A stretch of 64,000 bases of DNA from Mycobacterium sp. KBS0706 (GCF_005938675.2 NZ_VCCH02000014.1:1-64000), one strand, 5' to 3'. Positions 51,965 to 61,488 are shown, counted from the stretch's first letter. Notes: generated by a model not told the origin, from the sequence alone. Numbers and translations are program-made.

Positions 51965-53182
51965 TCAGCGCCCCTCGGTGCCTTCGGCCAGGGCGGCGAT
52001 GGTGCGGGCCAGCAGCTTGATCTCGCCGCGGATCTCGCCGGAGAGCTGGATCCGGCCGGTCGACAGCTCCTCGATCATCCGCTTGACCGTGGTGTCCATG
52101 CTGCGGATGTGCTGGCGGGTCGGCTCGTCGATGCCGAAGCGATCGGATTCGAGCGCGGTGGCGAGGCGGGCCAGCACCGCCGCAGTCGCCACCTGGCCCT
52201 CTGCCAGCCGGGCCGTCAGCGCCTGCTGGTTCTGCAGATGGTCGTCGATCGCCGTCAACTGGGTGGCGACGGAGCCGAGCACGCCGCCCTGGCCACGGCG
52301 CTCCTCCTCCGCCTGCACGGTCAGGCGGCGCAGCGCCTCGAGATTCTCCGCGGTCTGGGCCACCACCGATTCGACATAGGCAGGGAACACCGGCTCGCCG
52401 GCCTCGATCTCGTAGCCGCTGCCCTGCTGCGGGCCGGCGGAGAGGCGGGTGTTGGCCGACAGCCAGTCCTCGAGCTCGTTGTAGAAGCGGTTCTGCGCCT
52501 GGCTCGCCTGCAGCTCGAGGAAGCCCAGGGCCAGCGAGCCGGCGAGGCCGAACAGCGAGGCGCTGAACGCGGTGCCCATGCCCTGCAGCGGCGCCTCCAG
52601 CCCATGCTTCAGCGTGGCGAAGGCAGCGCTGGGATCCGCCGCCTCCATGTCCAGCCCGGCGATCACGCCGCTGGCCGAACGCACCGTCTCCAGCAGGCCC
52701 CAGAACGTGCCGAGCAGGCCGAGGAAGATCAGGAGGCCGATCAGGTAGCGCGAGATCTCGCGGCTTTCGCTGAGCCGGGCGCCGATCGCGTCGAGAAGCG
52801 AGCGCAGCGCCATCGGCGACAGGCTGAGCTCGCCCTGCTGCTCGGTGATCACCCGGGCGATCGGGGCCAGCAGGCGCGGCTGCACCGGTGCGATGCGGCC
52901 GCCCGAGGCGCGCTGCGCCAGATGCGCCGCGATCCAGCGGATGTCGGGTTCTAGGTTCAAGACCGCCCGGAAGCAGAACACGATGCCGAACACCGTGGTG
53001 GCCAGGATCACGCCGTTCAGCGCCGGATTGGCCATGAAGGCCGAGGACACGCCCGGCCCCAGCACGGCGGCGACGATGGCGACGATGATGACGAAGCCCG
53101 TCATCCGGACCAGGTACCGCCGGGGGCTGGACATCGCCGGGCGTATCGAGGTCGGGCGGGATGCCAGGGCGGTGATCGACAT
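51965..53182 (-). CDS. MotA/ExbB-like proton channel protein
   Basis: A 405-residue inner-membrane protein. Hydrophobic helices lie at about 28-52, 57-75, 147-170 (LIGLLIFLGLLGTFWGLLET) and 202-226 (GMGTAFSASLFGLAGSLALG), matching the MotA/TolQ/ExbB channel core, with a long cytoplasmic C-terminal coiled region (about 280-405). It lies 11 bases downstream of an OmpA-like gene and 6 bases upstream of the MotB-like gene, so the three are one operon. Confidence 0.87.
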   Translation of the reverse strand: MSITALASRPTSIRPAMSSPRRYLVRMTGFVIIVAIVAAVLGPGVSSAFMANPALNGVILATTVFGIVFCFRAVLNLEPDIRWIAAHLAQRASGGRIAPVQPRLLAPIARVITEQQGELSLSPMALRSLLDAIGARLSESREISRYLIGLLIFLGLLGTFWGLLETVRSASGVIAGLDMEAADPSAAFATLKHGLEAPLQGMGTAFSASLFGLAGSLALGFLELQASQAQNRFYNELEDWLSANTRLSAGPQQGSGYEIEAGEPVFPAYVESVVAQTAENLEALRRLTVQAEEERRGQGGVLGSVATQLTAIDDHLQNQQALTARLAEGQVATAAVLARLATALESDRFGIDEPTRQHIRSMDTTVKRMIEELSTGRIQLSGEIRGEIKLLARTIAALAEGTEGR

Positions 53183-53193
53183 CGGGGGGCTCT

Positions 53194-53919
53194 CTACTGG
53201 ATCCGGAGGTCGACGCGGTCCGCGGGCTGGTCCGGCGGCGAGGTGTTGCCGAGCGCGCGCAGGGCGATGCGCTTGCTGTCGACGCCGCGGTCGATCAGGA
53301 AGGCGCGGATGTTGAGCGCGCGGCTGAGCGAGAGGCGGCGGGCATTGGCCGGGTCCGGCTTCGCCCCGGCATAGGACCGGATCTCGATCAGGCTGGTGCC
53401 GTCGGCGGCCAGCCGCTCGACCAGGCCGGACAGCAGGTCGCCGGCCTCGGTGCCGATCTCCTCGGTGCCGGGGGTGAAGCGGATGCGGAAGCCGTCGCCG
53501 ACCACGAGCCCGACCATGTCGCCGGGCGCCATCCCCGGCACGGCCTTGGCCTTGACGTTCGGGTCGGCGAAGCCGGCGCCCCTGACCACCACGTCGGCGT
53601 CGTAGGCCGGCGCCGGCTCGTCGACCAGGCCGGGCAGGGACGGGATGGCCGGCTGGTACGGTTCCAGGAACGGGATCGGGCCGGTCACCGGCCCGGCCGA
53701 GGTCGGCACCGGCAGCGCCGCCGGAGGCGCTGTCTCGCCGCGGGTCAGGATCCGGGTGTCGAGCGGCAGGTCGCCGGTGTCGAGCGGATCCTCCGCCCTC
53801 GCGCTCGCCGCCCCCAGGATCAGGGCGGCGGGAAGAACCAGGACCGCCAGGCGGGTCCACCCCCGCTGGTCGGTCTGCTGACGGTGGGCCAAGCCGAACC
53901 TCACAACGCTACGGACCAT
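53194..53919 (-). CDS. Exported OmpA-like protein
   Basis: A 241-residue exported protein. A signal-like N-terminus (hydrophobic 24-42, ending ASARA) precedes a proline-rich linker (60-110) and a C-terminal OmpA-like domain (about 140-241): FRIRFTPGTEEIGTEAGDLL, IEIRSYAGAKPDPANARRLS and VDLRIQ. One of the usual peptidoglycan-binding arginines is retained. It is the first gene of the channel operon and probably anchors the complex in the periplasm. Confidence 0.8.
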   Translation of the reverse strand: MVRSVVRFGLAHRQQTDQRGWTRLAVLVLPAALILGAASARAEDPLDTGDLPLDTRILTRGETAPPAALPVPTSAGPVTGPIPFLEPYQPAIPSLPGLVDEPAPAYDADVVVRGAGFADPNVKAKAVPGMAPGDMVGLVVGDGFRIRFTPGTEEIGTEAGDLLSGLVERLAADGTSLIEIRSYAGAKPDPANARRLSLSRALNIRAFLIDRGVDSKRIALRALGNTSPPDQPADRVDLRIQ

Positions 53920-54044
53920 GGATCATACACCCGCATGCAACGGGGCGGACCATAGCTCAGCGGGGGAGGGCGAAACAATCGCCAAGCAGCGTCAGGACAG
54001 GGCTATCGATCGAAGGAATGCAGCCTTACGACCGATGCCCGAGG

Positions 54045-54872
54045 TCAGGACGCGGCTGCGGCCTTCGGCGCGCGCGGGGCGCGGGCCTTGGCGATCGCCA
54101 TGGCCAGGGTCTTGTGGATCAGCACATTGCCGGCGACCGCCGTCTCGGCGGTCAGGGCCGGGCCCTTGCCGTCGATATCGGTGACGAAGCCGCCCGCCTC
54201 CTGCACCAGCACGATGCCGGCGGCGATGTCCCAGGGGTTCAGCCCGGTCTCCCAGAAGCCGTCGAAACGGCCGGCGGCAACATAGGCGAGGTCGAGCGAT
54301 GCCGCGCCCATCCGGCGGATGCCGGCGACATGCGGCATGATCATCTGCAGCTCGCGCTGGTAGGCGATGCTGTCGCCGCGGCCCATGAAGGGCATGCCGG
54401 TGCCGATCAGCGAATCCGGCAGGTTCTTGCGGCTGGAGACGCGCAGGCGCCGGTCGTTGAGGAAGGCGCCGGCGCCCTTCTCGGCCCAGTACAGCTCGTC
54501 GGACACCGGGTTGTAGATCACCCCGGCCACCGGCACGCCTTCCTGCTCCAGCGCGATCGAGATCGCGAAATGCGGGATGCCGTGCAGGAAATTGGTGGTG
54601 CCGTCGAGCGGGTCGACGACCCAGCGCCGATCCTTGTCCTCACCCTCGATCACACCGCCTTCTTCCATCAGCCAGCCGAAGCGCGGACGGGCGCGAGTCA
54701 GCTCCTCGCGCAGGGTCGCCTCGGCCTTGAGGTCGGCCGCCGAGACGAAGTCGGCGGGACCCTTGCGGCTGACCTGCAGGTTTTCGACCTCGCCGAAATC
54801 GCGGACGAGGCCGCGCCCGGCCTTCTGGGCCGCGCGGATCATGACGGTGATGAGGGGGGAACGTCCGGCCAT
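54045..54872 (-). CDS. suhB: Inositol monophosphatase (SuhB type)
   Basis: A 275-residue phosphatase with both family signatures, RRWVVDPLDGTTNFLHGIPH and NPWDIAAGIVLVQEAGG, and GWLMEEGG for the third metal ligand. SuhB-type enzymes dephosphorylate inositol phosphate and in enterobacteria also associate with the transcription antitermination machinery. It starts 9 bases after efp on the same strand. Confidence 0.92.
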   Translation of the reverse strand: MAGRSPLITVMIRAAQKAGRGLVRDFGEVENLQVSRKGPADFVSAADLKAEATLREELTRARPRFGWLMEEGGVIEGEDKDRRWVVDPLDGTTNFLHGIPHFAISIALEQEGVPVAGVIYNPVSDELYWAEKGAGAFLNDRRLRVSSRKNLPDSLIGTGMPFMGRGDSIAYQRELQMIMPHVAGIRRMGAASLDLAYVAAGRFDGFWETGLNPWDIAAGIVLVQEAGGFVTDIDGKGPALTAETAVAGNVLIHKTLAMAIAKARAPRAPKAAAAS

Positions 54873-54881
54873 AAGAGGAGA

Positions 54882-55448
54882 TCAGTCCTTCGCGCGCTCG
54901 AGATAGGTGCCGTCGGCCGTGTTGATGACGATCCGGGTGCCCGAGGAGACATGCGGCGGCACCATGACGCGGACGCCGTTCTCCAGCACCGCCGGCTTAT
55001 AGGAGGAGGAGGCGGTCTGCCCCTTCACCACCGGGTCGGCCTCGGTGATCTGCATGGTGACGGTCTGCGGCAGCTCGACCGACAGGGCCGAGCCCTCATA
55101 CATGGTCACGGTGCAGATCATGCCTTCCTGCAGGAAGCGCGCCGGGTCGCCAACCGTGTCGACCGGCACCTGGGTCTGCTCGAAGCTCTCATTGTCCATG
55201 AAGGTGAAGTGATCGCCTTCCTGGTACAGGAACTGCATCTCGTGCTCGTCCAGGCGGGCACGCTCGACCGTCTCCTGGGTGCGGAACCGCTGCTGCGTCT
55301 TGGTGCCGGTGCGGGCGTCGCGCATCTCGACCTGGATGACGGCGTTGCCCTTGCCCGGCTGAATGATCTCGATCTTGGTCACCAGCATCAGCTTGCCCTC
55401 GTATTCGAGGACGTTGCCGGGCCGGATCGTGATGGCGTTGACCTTCAT
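54882..55448 (-). CDS. efp: Elongation factor P
   Basis: A 188-residue factor that rescues ribosomes stalled at polyproline. The modification loop reads QPGKGNAVIQVEMRD with K33 at the tip, the residue beta-lysylated in the EpmA-dependent class. Domains II and III follow (TGTKTQQRFRTQETVERA, GTRIVINTADGTYLERAKD). It is divergent from epmA over 173 bases. Confidence 0.97.
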   Translation of the reverse strand: MKVNAITIRPGNVLEYEGKLMLVTKIEIIQPGKGNAVIQVEMRDARTGTKTQQRFRTQETVERARLDEHEMQFLYQEGDHFTFMDNESFEQTQVPVDTVGDPARFLQEGMICTVTMYEGSALSVELPQTVTMQITEADPVVKGQTASSSYKPAVLENGVRVMVPPHVSSGTRIVINTADGTYLERAKD

Positions 55449-55621
55449 GGCGGATCTTCTGCGAATAAATGCGTTTCGCGCCCCACTGGCGCGCCTGGGG
55501 CGGCACGACAGGGTGGCGCGATGGGCGCGGACCCTAGCAGCAAGTCCCGCCAAGGGCAACGTCGAGTCGGCGCCGTCAGAGCAACGCTGCGCCGCGCGCC
55601 GCGACCTGCTATCGAGGCGGG

Positions 55622-56740
55622 ATGACAGGATCGGATCGGACCATGGCAACGGAACCGGGCATTCGGGGCTTGCGCGGCCGCTGGTGGCAGAGCGGCGTCT
55701 ATGCCCGCAAGCGGCCCTATCTCGAGGCGCGGGCGCGGATCACGGCCGCGGTGCGGCAGGTCTTCGCCGAGCGTCGCTTCCTCGAGGTCGACACCCCGGC
55801 GCTGCAGGTCTCGCCGGGGCTGGAGCCGCATCTGGTCGCCTTCTCGACCGAGCTGCGCGGGCCGCATCCGGACGACGCGCAGCGGCTGTACCTGCACACC
55901 AGCCCCGAATTCGCGATGAAGAAGCTGCTCGCGGCGGGGCTGGAGCGGATCTTCCAGATGAGCCACGTCTTCCGCAACGCCGAGCGTTCCGCCACCCATC
56001 ACCCGGAATTCACCATGATCGAATGGTACCGGGCGGGCGAGGGGTACCGGGTGCTGATCGACGACTGCCGCGCTCTGTTCCAGGCGGCGGCGCAGGCGGC
56101 CGGGCGCGACCGGCTGAGCTGGCGCGGACAGGACTGCGACCCCTTCGCCGAATGGCGGGTGCTGACGGTGCAGCAGGCGTTCCTGGAGTTCACCGGCATC
56201 GACCTGCTGGCGACGGCGCCGGATCCGCTCGACCCCGACCTCGCCCTGCTGAACGCGGCGACCACGGCGATCGGCATACCGGCGCGCGAGGGCGATCGCT
56301 GGGACGACCTGTTCTTCCGCGTGTTCCTGGAGCGGATCGAGCCCCGGCTCGGCCTTGGCAGCCCCTGCGTGCTGACCGACTACCCGCTGTCGATGGCGGC
56401 GCTGTCGCGGCCGAACCCGGCCGATCCGCGCACCGCCGAGCGATTCGAGCTTTATGTCGCCGGGCTGGAGCTGGCGAACGCCTTCGGCGAGCTGACCGAC
56501 GCCACGGCGCAGCAAGCCCGGTTCGAGGCCGACATGGACCTGAAGCAACAGCTCTACGGCGTGCGCTACCCGATCGACGAGGACTTCCTGGCGGCACTCG
56601 ACCCGGATCGCGGCGGCGGCCTTCCCGACTGCAGCGGGATCGCGCTAGGGTTCGATCGCCTGGTGATGCTCGCGACCGGGGCGGACCACATCGATGACGT
56701 GCTCTGGGCGCCCGTCATCGGAACGATGACGACGCGATGA
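55622..56740 (+). CDS. epmA: EF-P lysine aminoacylase EpmA (GenX/PoxA)
   Basis: A 372-residue class II lysyl-tRNA synthetase-like enzyme without an anticodon-binding domain; it attaches beta-lysine to EF-P. Class II motifs are visible: motif 2 FRNAERSATHHPEFTMIEWY and motif 3 GIALGFDRLVML. It is longer than the approximately 325-residue enterobacterial enzyme. The adjacent divergent efp, with lysine at the loop tip, supports the assignment. The 2,3-aminomutase EpmB is not in the window. Confidence 0.95.
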   Translation: MTGSDRTMATEPGIRGLRGRWWQSGVYARKRPYLEARARITAAVRQVFAERRFLEVDTPALQVSPGLEPHLVAFSTELRGPHPDDAQRLYLHTSPEFAMKKLLAAGLERIFQMSHVFRNAERSATHHPEFTMIEWYRAGEGYRVLIDDCRALFQAAAQAAGRDRLSWRGQDCDPFAEWRVLTVQQAFLEFTGIDLLATAPDPLDPDLALLNAATTAIGIPAREGDRWDDLFFRVFLERIEPRLGLGSPCVLTDYPLSMAALSRPNPADPRTAERFELYVAGLELANAFGELTDATAQQARFEADMDLKQQLYGVRYPIDEDFLAALDPDRGGGLPDCSGIALGFDRLVMLATGADHIDDVLWAPVIGTMTTR

Positions 56741-56816
56741 CGTCATCGGAACGATGGTCGCGCGCTGAGCGTTTCGGCCGGGCACCGCGCACCGTTCCGT
56801 CGATCCGGAGTTCTTG

Positions 56817-57761
56817 ATGATCCTGCATCCCGACTGCGAGGCGTATCTGGAGGCGGTGGAGCGCTGGCGGGAGAAGACGAGCATCCAGTCCTGGGCCGAT
56901 ATCGGGGCGGACCGGGCCAGGGCGGTGTTCAGCGAGCTGAAACTGTCGCGGATGCCGACGCTGCCGGAGATGGACCTCGTCGAGGATTACGAGATCGAGG
57001 GCCGCGCCGGCCCCCGCCGGCTGCGTATCCTGCGGCCCAAGGGGGCGGGCGGGCGCCCGCTGCCGGTGGCGCTGTATTTCCACGGCGGCGGCTATGTCCT
57101 GGGCGGCATCGAGGAGAGCGAGGACGAGGCCCGCCGGATCGCGGCCAACACCCCGGCCCTGGTGATCTCCGCCAGCTATCGCCTCGGCCCCGACCATCCG
57201 TTCCCGGCGGCGATCGACGACGCCTATGACGCGCTGCTCTGGGCCGCGCATCACGCCGCGAGCTTCGGCGGCGACCCGCGCCGGCTGATGGTCGGCGGCA
57301 CCAGCTCCGGCGCCGGCCTGGCCGCCGCAATCAGCCGGCTGGCGGCGACCGAGAACGGGCCGCGCATCGCCCTGACCTATCTGCTGTGCCCCTGGCTCGA
57401 CCTGACCATGAGCCAGCATTCGGTGCTGGACTACGGCGAAGGCTACGGCCTGGACCGGGTCGATCTCGAATGGTTCCGGCAATGCTATCTCGGGCCGGAC
57501 GAGGCGCCGGACCATCCGCTGGCCTCGCCGATCCTGCATCCGGTGCCGCCGCGGCTGCCGAAGACCTTCGTGCTGGCGGCGGAATGCGACCCGCTGCGCG
57601 ACGAGGCGCGGGTCTATGCCCGGATGCTGAAGGAGGCCAAGGTGCCGGTGACCTATGTCATGGCGCCCGGCATGGTCCACGCCTTCAACGCCCTGATCCA
57701 CCTGATCCCCGGCGGCCTGCCGCAGATCGCCGCGATCGACGAGGCGTTGCGGGGGGTGTGA
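56817..57761 (+). CDS. HSL-type alpha/beta hydrolase
   Basis: A 314-residue esterase of the hormone-sensitive-lipase type. The oxyanion motif HGGGYVLGG is complete. The nucleophile elbow reads GGTSSGAG, with threonine where the family usually has aspartate (GDSAG). Catalytic aspartate lies in AECDPLRDEA and histidine in GMVHAF. The ATG at 56817 follows GGAG at 56807-56810. It follows epmA on the same strand. Confidence 0.88.
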   Translation: MILHPDCEAYLEAVERWREKTSIQSWADIGADRARAVFSELKLSRMPTLPEMDLVEDYEIEGRAGPRRLRILRPKGAGGRPLPVALYFHGGGYVLGGIEESEDEARRIAANTPALVISASYRLGPDHPFPAAIDDAYDALLWAAHHAASFGGDPRRLMVGGTSSGAGLAAAISRLAATENGPRIALTYLLCPWLDLTMSQHSVLDYGEGYGLDRVDLEWFRQCYLGPDEAPDHPLASPILHPVPPRLPKTFVLAAECDPLRDEARVYARMLKEAKVPVTYVMAPGMVHAFNALIHLIPGGLPQIAAIDEALRGV

Positions 57762-57764
57762 CGC

Positions 57765-58505
57765 TCAGCCCGGCTTGCGGCAGATGAAGAATGCGACTTC
57801 GGTCCGGGCATCGGCCGGATCGGAGCCGGCCTGCCTGTCCCGGACTTCGATCTCGTCGAACTGACGGGCCAGCTTGCCGCGGACCGCGTCCGCCTCCAGT
57901 GCGATCTCGTGGATGGTCTCGGCCAGGAGCTCGTAGCGGTCCGGCGACGCCGGCGTGAAGATGCGGATGTGCATGTCGACGGCGATCGGTCCTGGGCGAT
58001 CGAGCCGCACGACCTCCATGATGTAGTGGTCCCGGCCGCCGGTGTGGTAGCGCGCCGGCGCGCCGGCCAGCCGCTCCAGCTTGGCCGGCATGTTGAGCTC
58101 GAGCACGAAGAGCCCGTTCGGCCGCAGATGCCCCGCGGCCCGCCGGAAGACGAGGTCCCAATCATTGGCGTCCGGAACCTGGTTCAGCGAGTTGAAGAGC
58201 AGCAGGATGACGTCGTAGCACCGGCCGGTCTCGAAGGACCTCATGTCGGCCTCGATGAATGTCGCGTCGGGGAGCTTCCTCCGCGCCTCGTCGATCATCG
58301 CCGCTGACCTGTCGAGGCCGGTCAGGCGGAAACTTTCCCGGAGCGAGAGAAGCATCTCGCCGGTGCCGCATGCGAGCTCCAGCAGATCGCCCTGCGTGGC
58401 GCCGTTGCGTTCCAGGATCCCGGCCAGATAGAGCCGATCCGCAGTCCGGTCGCCGATGGCGTTGTCATAGCGGCGCGCGATCGCGTCATAGGGCGTGCTG
58501 GTCAA
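57765..58505 (-). CDS. Class I SAM-dependent methyltransferase
   Basis: A 246-residue methyltransferase: LLELACGTGEMLLSL for SAM, LTGLDRSAAMIDEAR, FIEADMRSFETGRCYDVILL and NGLFVLELNMP. The substrate is unknown. The start appears to be TTG at 58505, preceded by GGAGG with an 8-base spacer. Its stop is 3 bases from the converging hydrolase stop. Confidence 0.87.
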   Translation of the reverse strand: MTSTPYDAIARRYDNAIGDRTADRLYLAGILERNGATQGDLLELACGTGEMLLSLRESFRLTGLDRSAAMIDEARRKLPDATFIEADMRSFETGRCYDVILLLFNSLNQVPDANDWDLVFRRAAGHLRPNGLFVLELNMPAKLERLAGAPARYHTGGRDHYIMEVVRLDRPGPIAVDMHIRIFTPASPDRYELLAETIHEIALEADAVRGKLARQFDEIEVRDRQAGSDPADARTEVAFFICRKPG

Positions 58506-58668
58506 GGGACTGTCCTCCGCCGTTCGTGATCACCACCCGGGCCTTGACGCCTGCCGTAGCGGGCTGCGCTGCGGACAGGCATTGCGGTCGCCTGCGTGTA
58601 GGGTAATCTTTTTCCATTCGACTGATCTTTTCTTGCTTCGACATCACTCCGTCCGACTCGCCCGAGCG

Positions 58669-59898
58669 ATGCGACTGAGACACGACTCGCCGATGTTCAC
58701 TCTCTTGCTGGGAGGGTTTGCGGCATTGCCCTCCTGGGCGATCGACGCCGCGTTGCCGGCCTTTCCGACGATCGGGCGGGACCTCGCCGCATCTCCTTCC
58801 CAGATCGGCTTCACGATCGCCGCCTTCATGGCCGGGCTCGCTGTCGGCCAGCTGGTCTTCGGGCCTCTGTCCGACCAGCTGGGCCGGCGACCGAGCCTGC
58901 TCGCCGGGATCGGGCTGTTCGTCCTCTCGGCGCTGGCCTGCATGCTGGCCCCGAGCGTCGCCGCGCTGATCATCTGGCGCCTGTTCGCAGGCATCGGGGC
59001 GGCCGCCGGCGCGGCCATTGCCTTCGCCATCATTCGTGATCTCTTCGACGGTGCCCGCGCCCGGACGAAGCTCGCTTTCGTGAACCTTCTCTTCGGCGTG
59101 ATCCCCCTGGTCGCCCCGACCCTGGGCAGCTGGATCCTGGCCTCCTTCGGATGGCGCTGGATCTTCGGTGCGCTCGTCATCGTAGGTTCCGCACTGGCCC
59201 TGATCACTTGGCTCTGTCTCGATGAGTCCAAGGCGCCGCGCCGGGCGTCGGACCGTGTGGGCATCGTCGAACTCTACGTCCCGGTCCTGGCAAACCGCGC
59301 CTTCGTCGCGCGCGTGCTCGTCGACTCCCTGAGCTTCGGCGCCATGTTCACTTTCGTGGCCGGTTCGTCGCTCATCCTGATGACGGGCTTCGATGTCGGC
59401 CCGTCGACCTTCAGCCTCCTGTTCGCCTGCGCCGCGTTCGGGGGCATGATCGGGGCCTGGATCAACGGGCCGCTCGGCCGGAGTGGCGTCGGTGCCGGCG
59501 CGATTCTCGATCTGGGCCTGAGCCTGTCCGCGGCCAATGCGGTCCTCCTGGTGGTGCTGTCGATCGCCGGGCTGGCCGGCGTCGCGACGATGATGCCGAG
59601 CCTCGTGCTGGCCCTGTTCTGCCGTGGCCTCGTCATGCCGAGCATCGTTCAAGCCGCGTTAGAACCGATGGATGGTCGGGCGGGAGCCGCCTCGGGCGTC
59701 CTCGGATGCCTGGAGATCGTCGCCGGAACCGCGGCCAGCGCCCTCGTCTCGCTCCTCTTCGGCTATCTGGGGACGGCCAGCATGCCGCTGGCCATGGCGC
59801 TGTTCGCTGTCCTGGCCCTCGCGCTCTGGGGTTTCCTGGTTCGCCCGACCTTCCGGCAATCCGGCTTCGTCCGGGCCGGGCCGCCCGAATCTCAGTAG
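58669..59898 (+). CDS. Bcr/CflA family drug efflux MFS transporter
   Basis: A 409-residue twelve-helix exporter. DAALPAFPTIGRDLAASPSQ and LVFGPLSDQLGRRPSLLAGI are the Bcr/CflA family marks. The substrate is unknown; related pumps export bicyclomycin, chloramphenicol or sulfonamides. It is divergent from the methyltransferase, and its last 7 bases overlap the converging glutamine synthetase-like gene. The ATG at 58669 was chosen because the first membrane helix follows directly. Confidence 0.87.
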   Translation: MRLRHDSPMFTLLLGGFAALPSWAIDAALPAFPTIGRDLAASPSQIGFTIAAFMAGLAVGQLVFGPLSDQLGRRPSLLAGIGLFVLSALACMLAPSVAALIIWRLFAGIGAAAGAAIAFAIIRDLFDGARARTKLAFVNLLFGVIPLVAPTLGSWILASFGWRWIFGALVIVGSALALITWLCLDESKAPRRASDRVGIVELYVPVLANRAFVARVLVDSLSFGAMFTFVAGSSLILMTGFDVGPSTFSLLFACAAFGGMIGAWINGPLGRSGVGAGAILDLGLSLSAANAVLLVVLSIAGLAGVATMMPSLVLALFCRGLVMPSIVQAALEPMDGRAGAASGVLGCLEIVAGTAASALVSLLFGYLGTASMPLAMALFAVLALALWGFLVRPTFRQSGFVRAGPPESQ

Positions 59899-61310
59899 AT
59901 TTCGAAGTATTCCTGGTGCTCCCAGTCGGTGACGCTCGCCAGGAAGCGGGCGACCTCGAACTCCTTCAGCGCGGCGAGATAGGTGCTCAGATGCCGGCCG
60001 AGCGCGGCCTGCAGCAGTTCGTCCTGGCGGAACGCATCGATCGCCTCCATCAGGCTGCGCGGCAGCCGCGGCTGCCCACCCTGATAGCCTGCGTTCGCCG
60101 GCGGGCCGGCATCGAGCCCCCGTTCGATGCCGTCGAGCCCGGCGATGAGCTGCGACGCGATGTAAAGATAAGGGTTGGCGCAGGGTTCGCCGACCCGGTT
60201 CTCGATATGGATCTGGCCACTCTGCCGTGCACCGACGATGCGCAGCATGGTGCCGCGGTTCTCGTGTCCCCAATTGGCATGGCAGGGCGCGAGGCTATCG
60301 GGCCGATAGCGCTTGTACCCGTTGATCGTCGGCGTGGTCATGAGCGCGGTCCCGGCGGCATGCGCCAGCAGCCCGGCGAGATAGCGCATGCCGACGTCGG
60401 ACAGCGGGTCTCGACCGCCGCCGTCGCCGACGAAGGCGTTGGAGCCGGTCTTGGTGTCCTGCAGCGACTGGTGCAGGTGCCAGCCGCTCGCCAGTGCGTT
60501 CGGGATCTTCGGCAGGGTCATGAAGGTGGCGTGGTAGCCGCGACGGCGGCAGAGCTGCTTGACCGCGCCCCGCAGCAGCAGCATGGCATCCGCGGCGGCG
60601 AGCGCCGGCACGGGCTGGAAGGTGATCTCGCATTGCCCGGGCCCCCATTCCGCGTCGAGGCCGGCGAGCGGAAGCCCCATGTCGAGCATCGCGGACCGGA
60701 TCGCTGCCAGCACATCCTCCAGCTCGTCGGTGCGGTTCTCCGACATGTACTGGTAGCCATGCGCGAGATTCGCGACCGTGGGAGGAGCGGGAGGATTGCC
60801 GGACTCCTCGGGGCTCAGATGGGCGTCGATCAGCCTGAAGACATGGAACTCGACCTCCAGGCCGATGATCGGCTCGAAGCCGGCCTGGTTCACCCGCGCG
60901 ATCTGGCGCTTGAGGAACTGGCGGGTGCATAGGGGATCGGGCTCGCCGTCCTGCAGATGCATGTCGCCGAGAACCCATGCCGTGCCGTCCAGCCACGGCA
61001 GCTTGCGGTAGGTCGCCAGATCCGGCACCAGCGCAACATCCGGCAGCCCTGATATCCCCGGCAGCTCCAGATGGTTGCTGGCGGCGAACGGGTAGGTGAT
61101 CGGGTGGTTCGTCGTGTCGAAGATGGTGAGGCTGGGGAAGTCCTTGCCGCTCTCGACGGAATTGAGAAACTCCCCGGTCGTGAGGGTCTTGCTACGGACG
61201 ATGCCGTGCTGGTCGCCCCAGCCGAGCCTGACTTGGCGGATGGCTTGATCCTGCAGGTCACGCTTGACCTGGTCGAGTAGCGACGCGACATCGTCCTGAT
61301 TCCGCGGCAT
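59892..61310 (-). CDS. Glutamine synthetase family protein (GS-like ligase)
   Basis: A 472-residue ATP-dependent ligase with the GS N-terminal beta-grasp (IRQVRLGWGDQHGIVRSKTL) and catalytic domain: FEPIIGLEVEFHVF, WGPGQCEITFQPVPAL, GWHLHQSL and RVGEPCANPYLYIASQLI. It is not the housekeeping GlnA: the C-terminus is short and the N-terminus resembles gamma-glutamyl-polyamine/anilide-type synthetases. The amine substrate is unknown. It could detoxify or assimilate amines. Confidence 0.85.
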   Translation of the reverse strand: MPRNQDDVASLLDQVKRDLQDQAIRQVRLGWGDQHGIVRSKTLTTGEFLNSVESGKDFPSLTIFDTTNHPITYPFAASNHLELPGISGLPDVALVPDLATYRKLPWLDGTAWVLGDMHLQDGEPDPLCTRQFLKRQIARVNQAGFEPIIGLEVEFHVFRLIDAHLSPEESGNPPAPPTVANLAHGYQYMSENRTDELEDVLAAIRSAMLDMGLPLAGLDAEWGPGQCEITFQPVPALAAADAMLLLRGAVKQLCRRRGYHATFMTLPKIPNALASGWHLHQSLQDTKTGSNAFVGDGGGRDPLSDVGMRYLAGLLAHAAGTALMTTPTINGYKRYRPDSLAPCHANWGHENRGTMLRIVGARQSGQIHIENRVGEPCANPYLYIASQLIAGLDGIERGLDAGPPANAGYQGGQPRLPRSLMEAIDAFRQDELLQAALGRHLSTYLAALKEFEVARFLASVTDWEHQEYFEIY

Positions 61311-61488
61311 GGTCGACCTCCCCGTCCATCCATGGGCCCGGTCCGGCTGTTGTCCGCCTGTGGGGCGCGGTTCCCATTCGGCAGTCTGGCAGATCTCGCC
61401 GCGAACACCAGAGCTTCGGTGGGCCTGGCGATTCGTCGCCAGAGCAGCCCCCGATGTCGATCCTGCGCCGGATGGTGGAAGCAGCCGG

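Noticed and set aside
49604-52954. 1116-codon frame on the + strand opposite PagL and the MotB/MotA-like genes
   Set aside because: Low-complexity L/R/Q/G/D composition and antisense to three well-supported genes.
50384-53182. Zorya-like anti-phage system (ZorA/ZorB)
   Set aside because: The MotA/MotB-like pair with long coils recalls ZorAB, but no ZorC, ZorD or ZorE follows. An OmpA-like protein precedes and suhB/efp lie upstream, so an envelope function is more likely.
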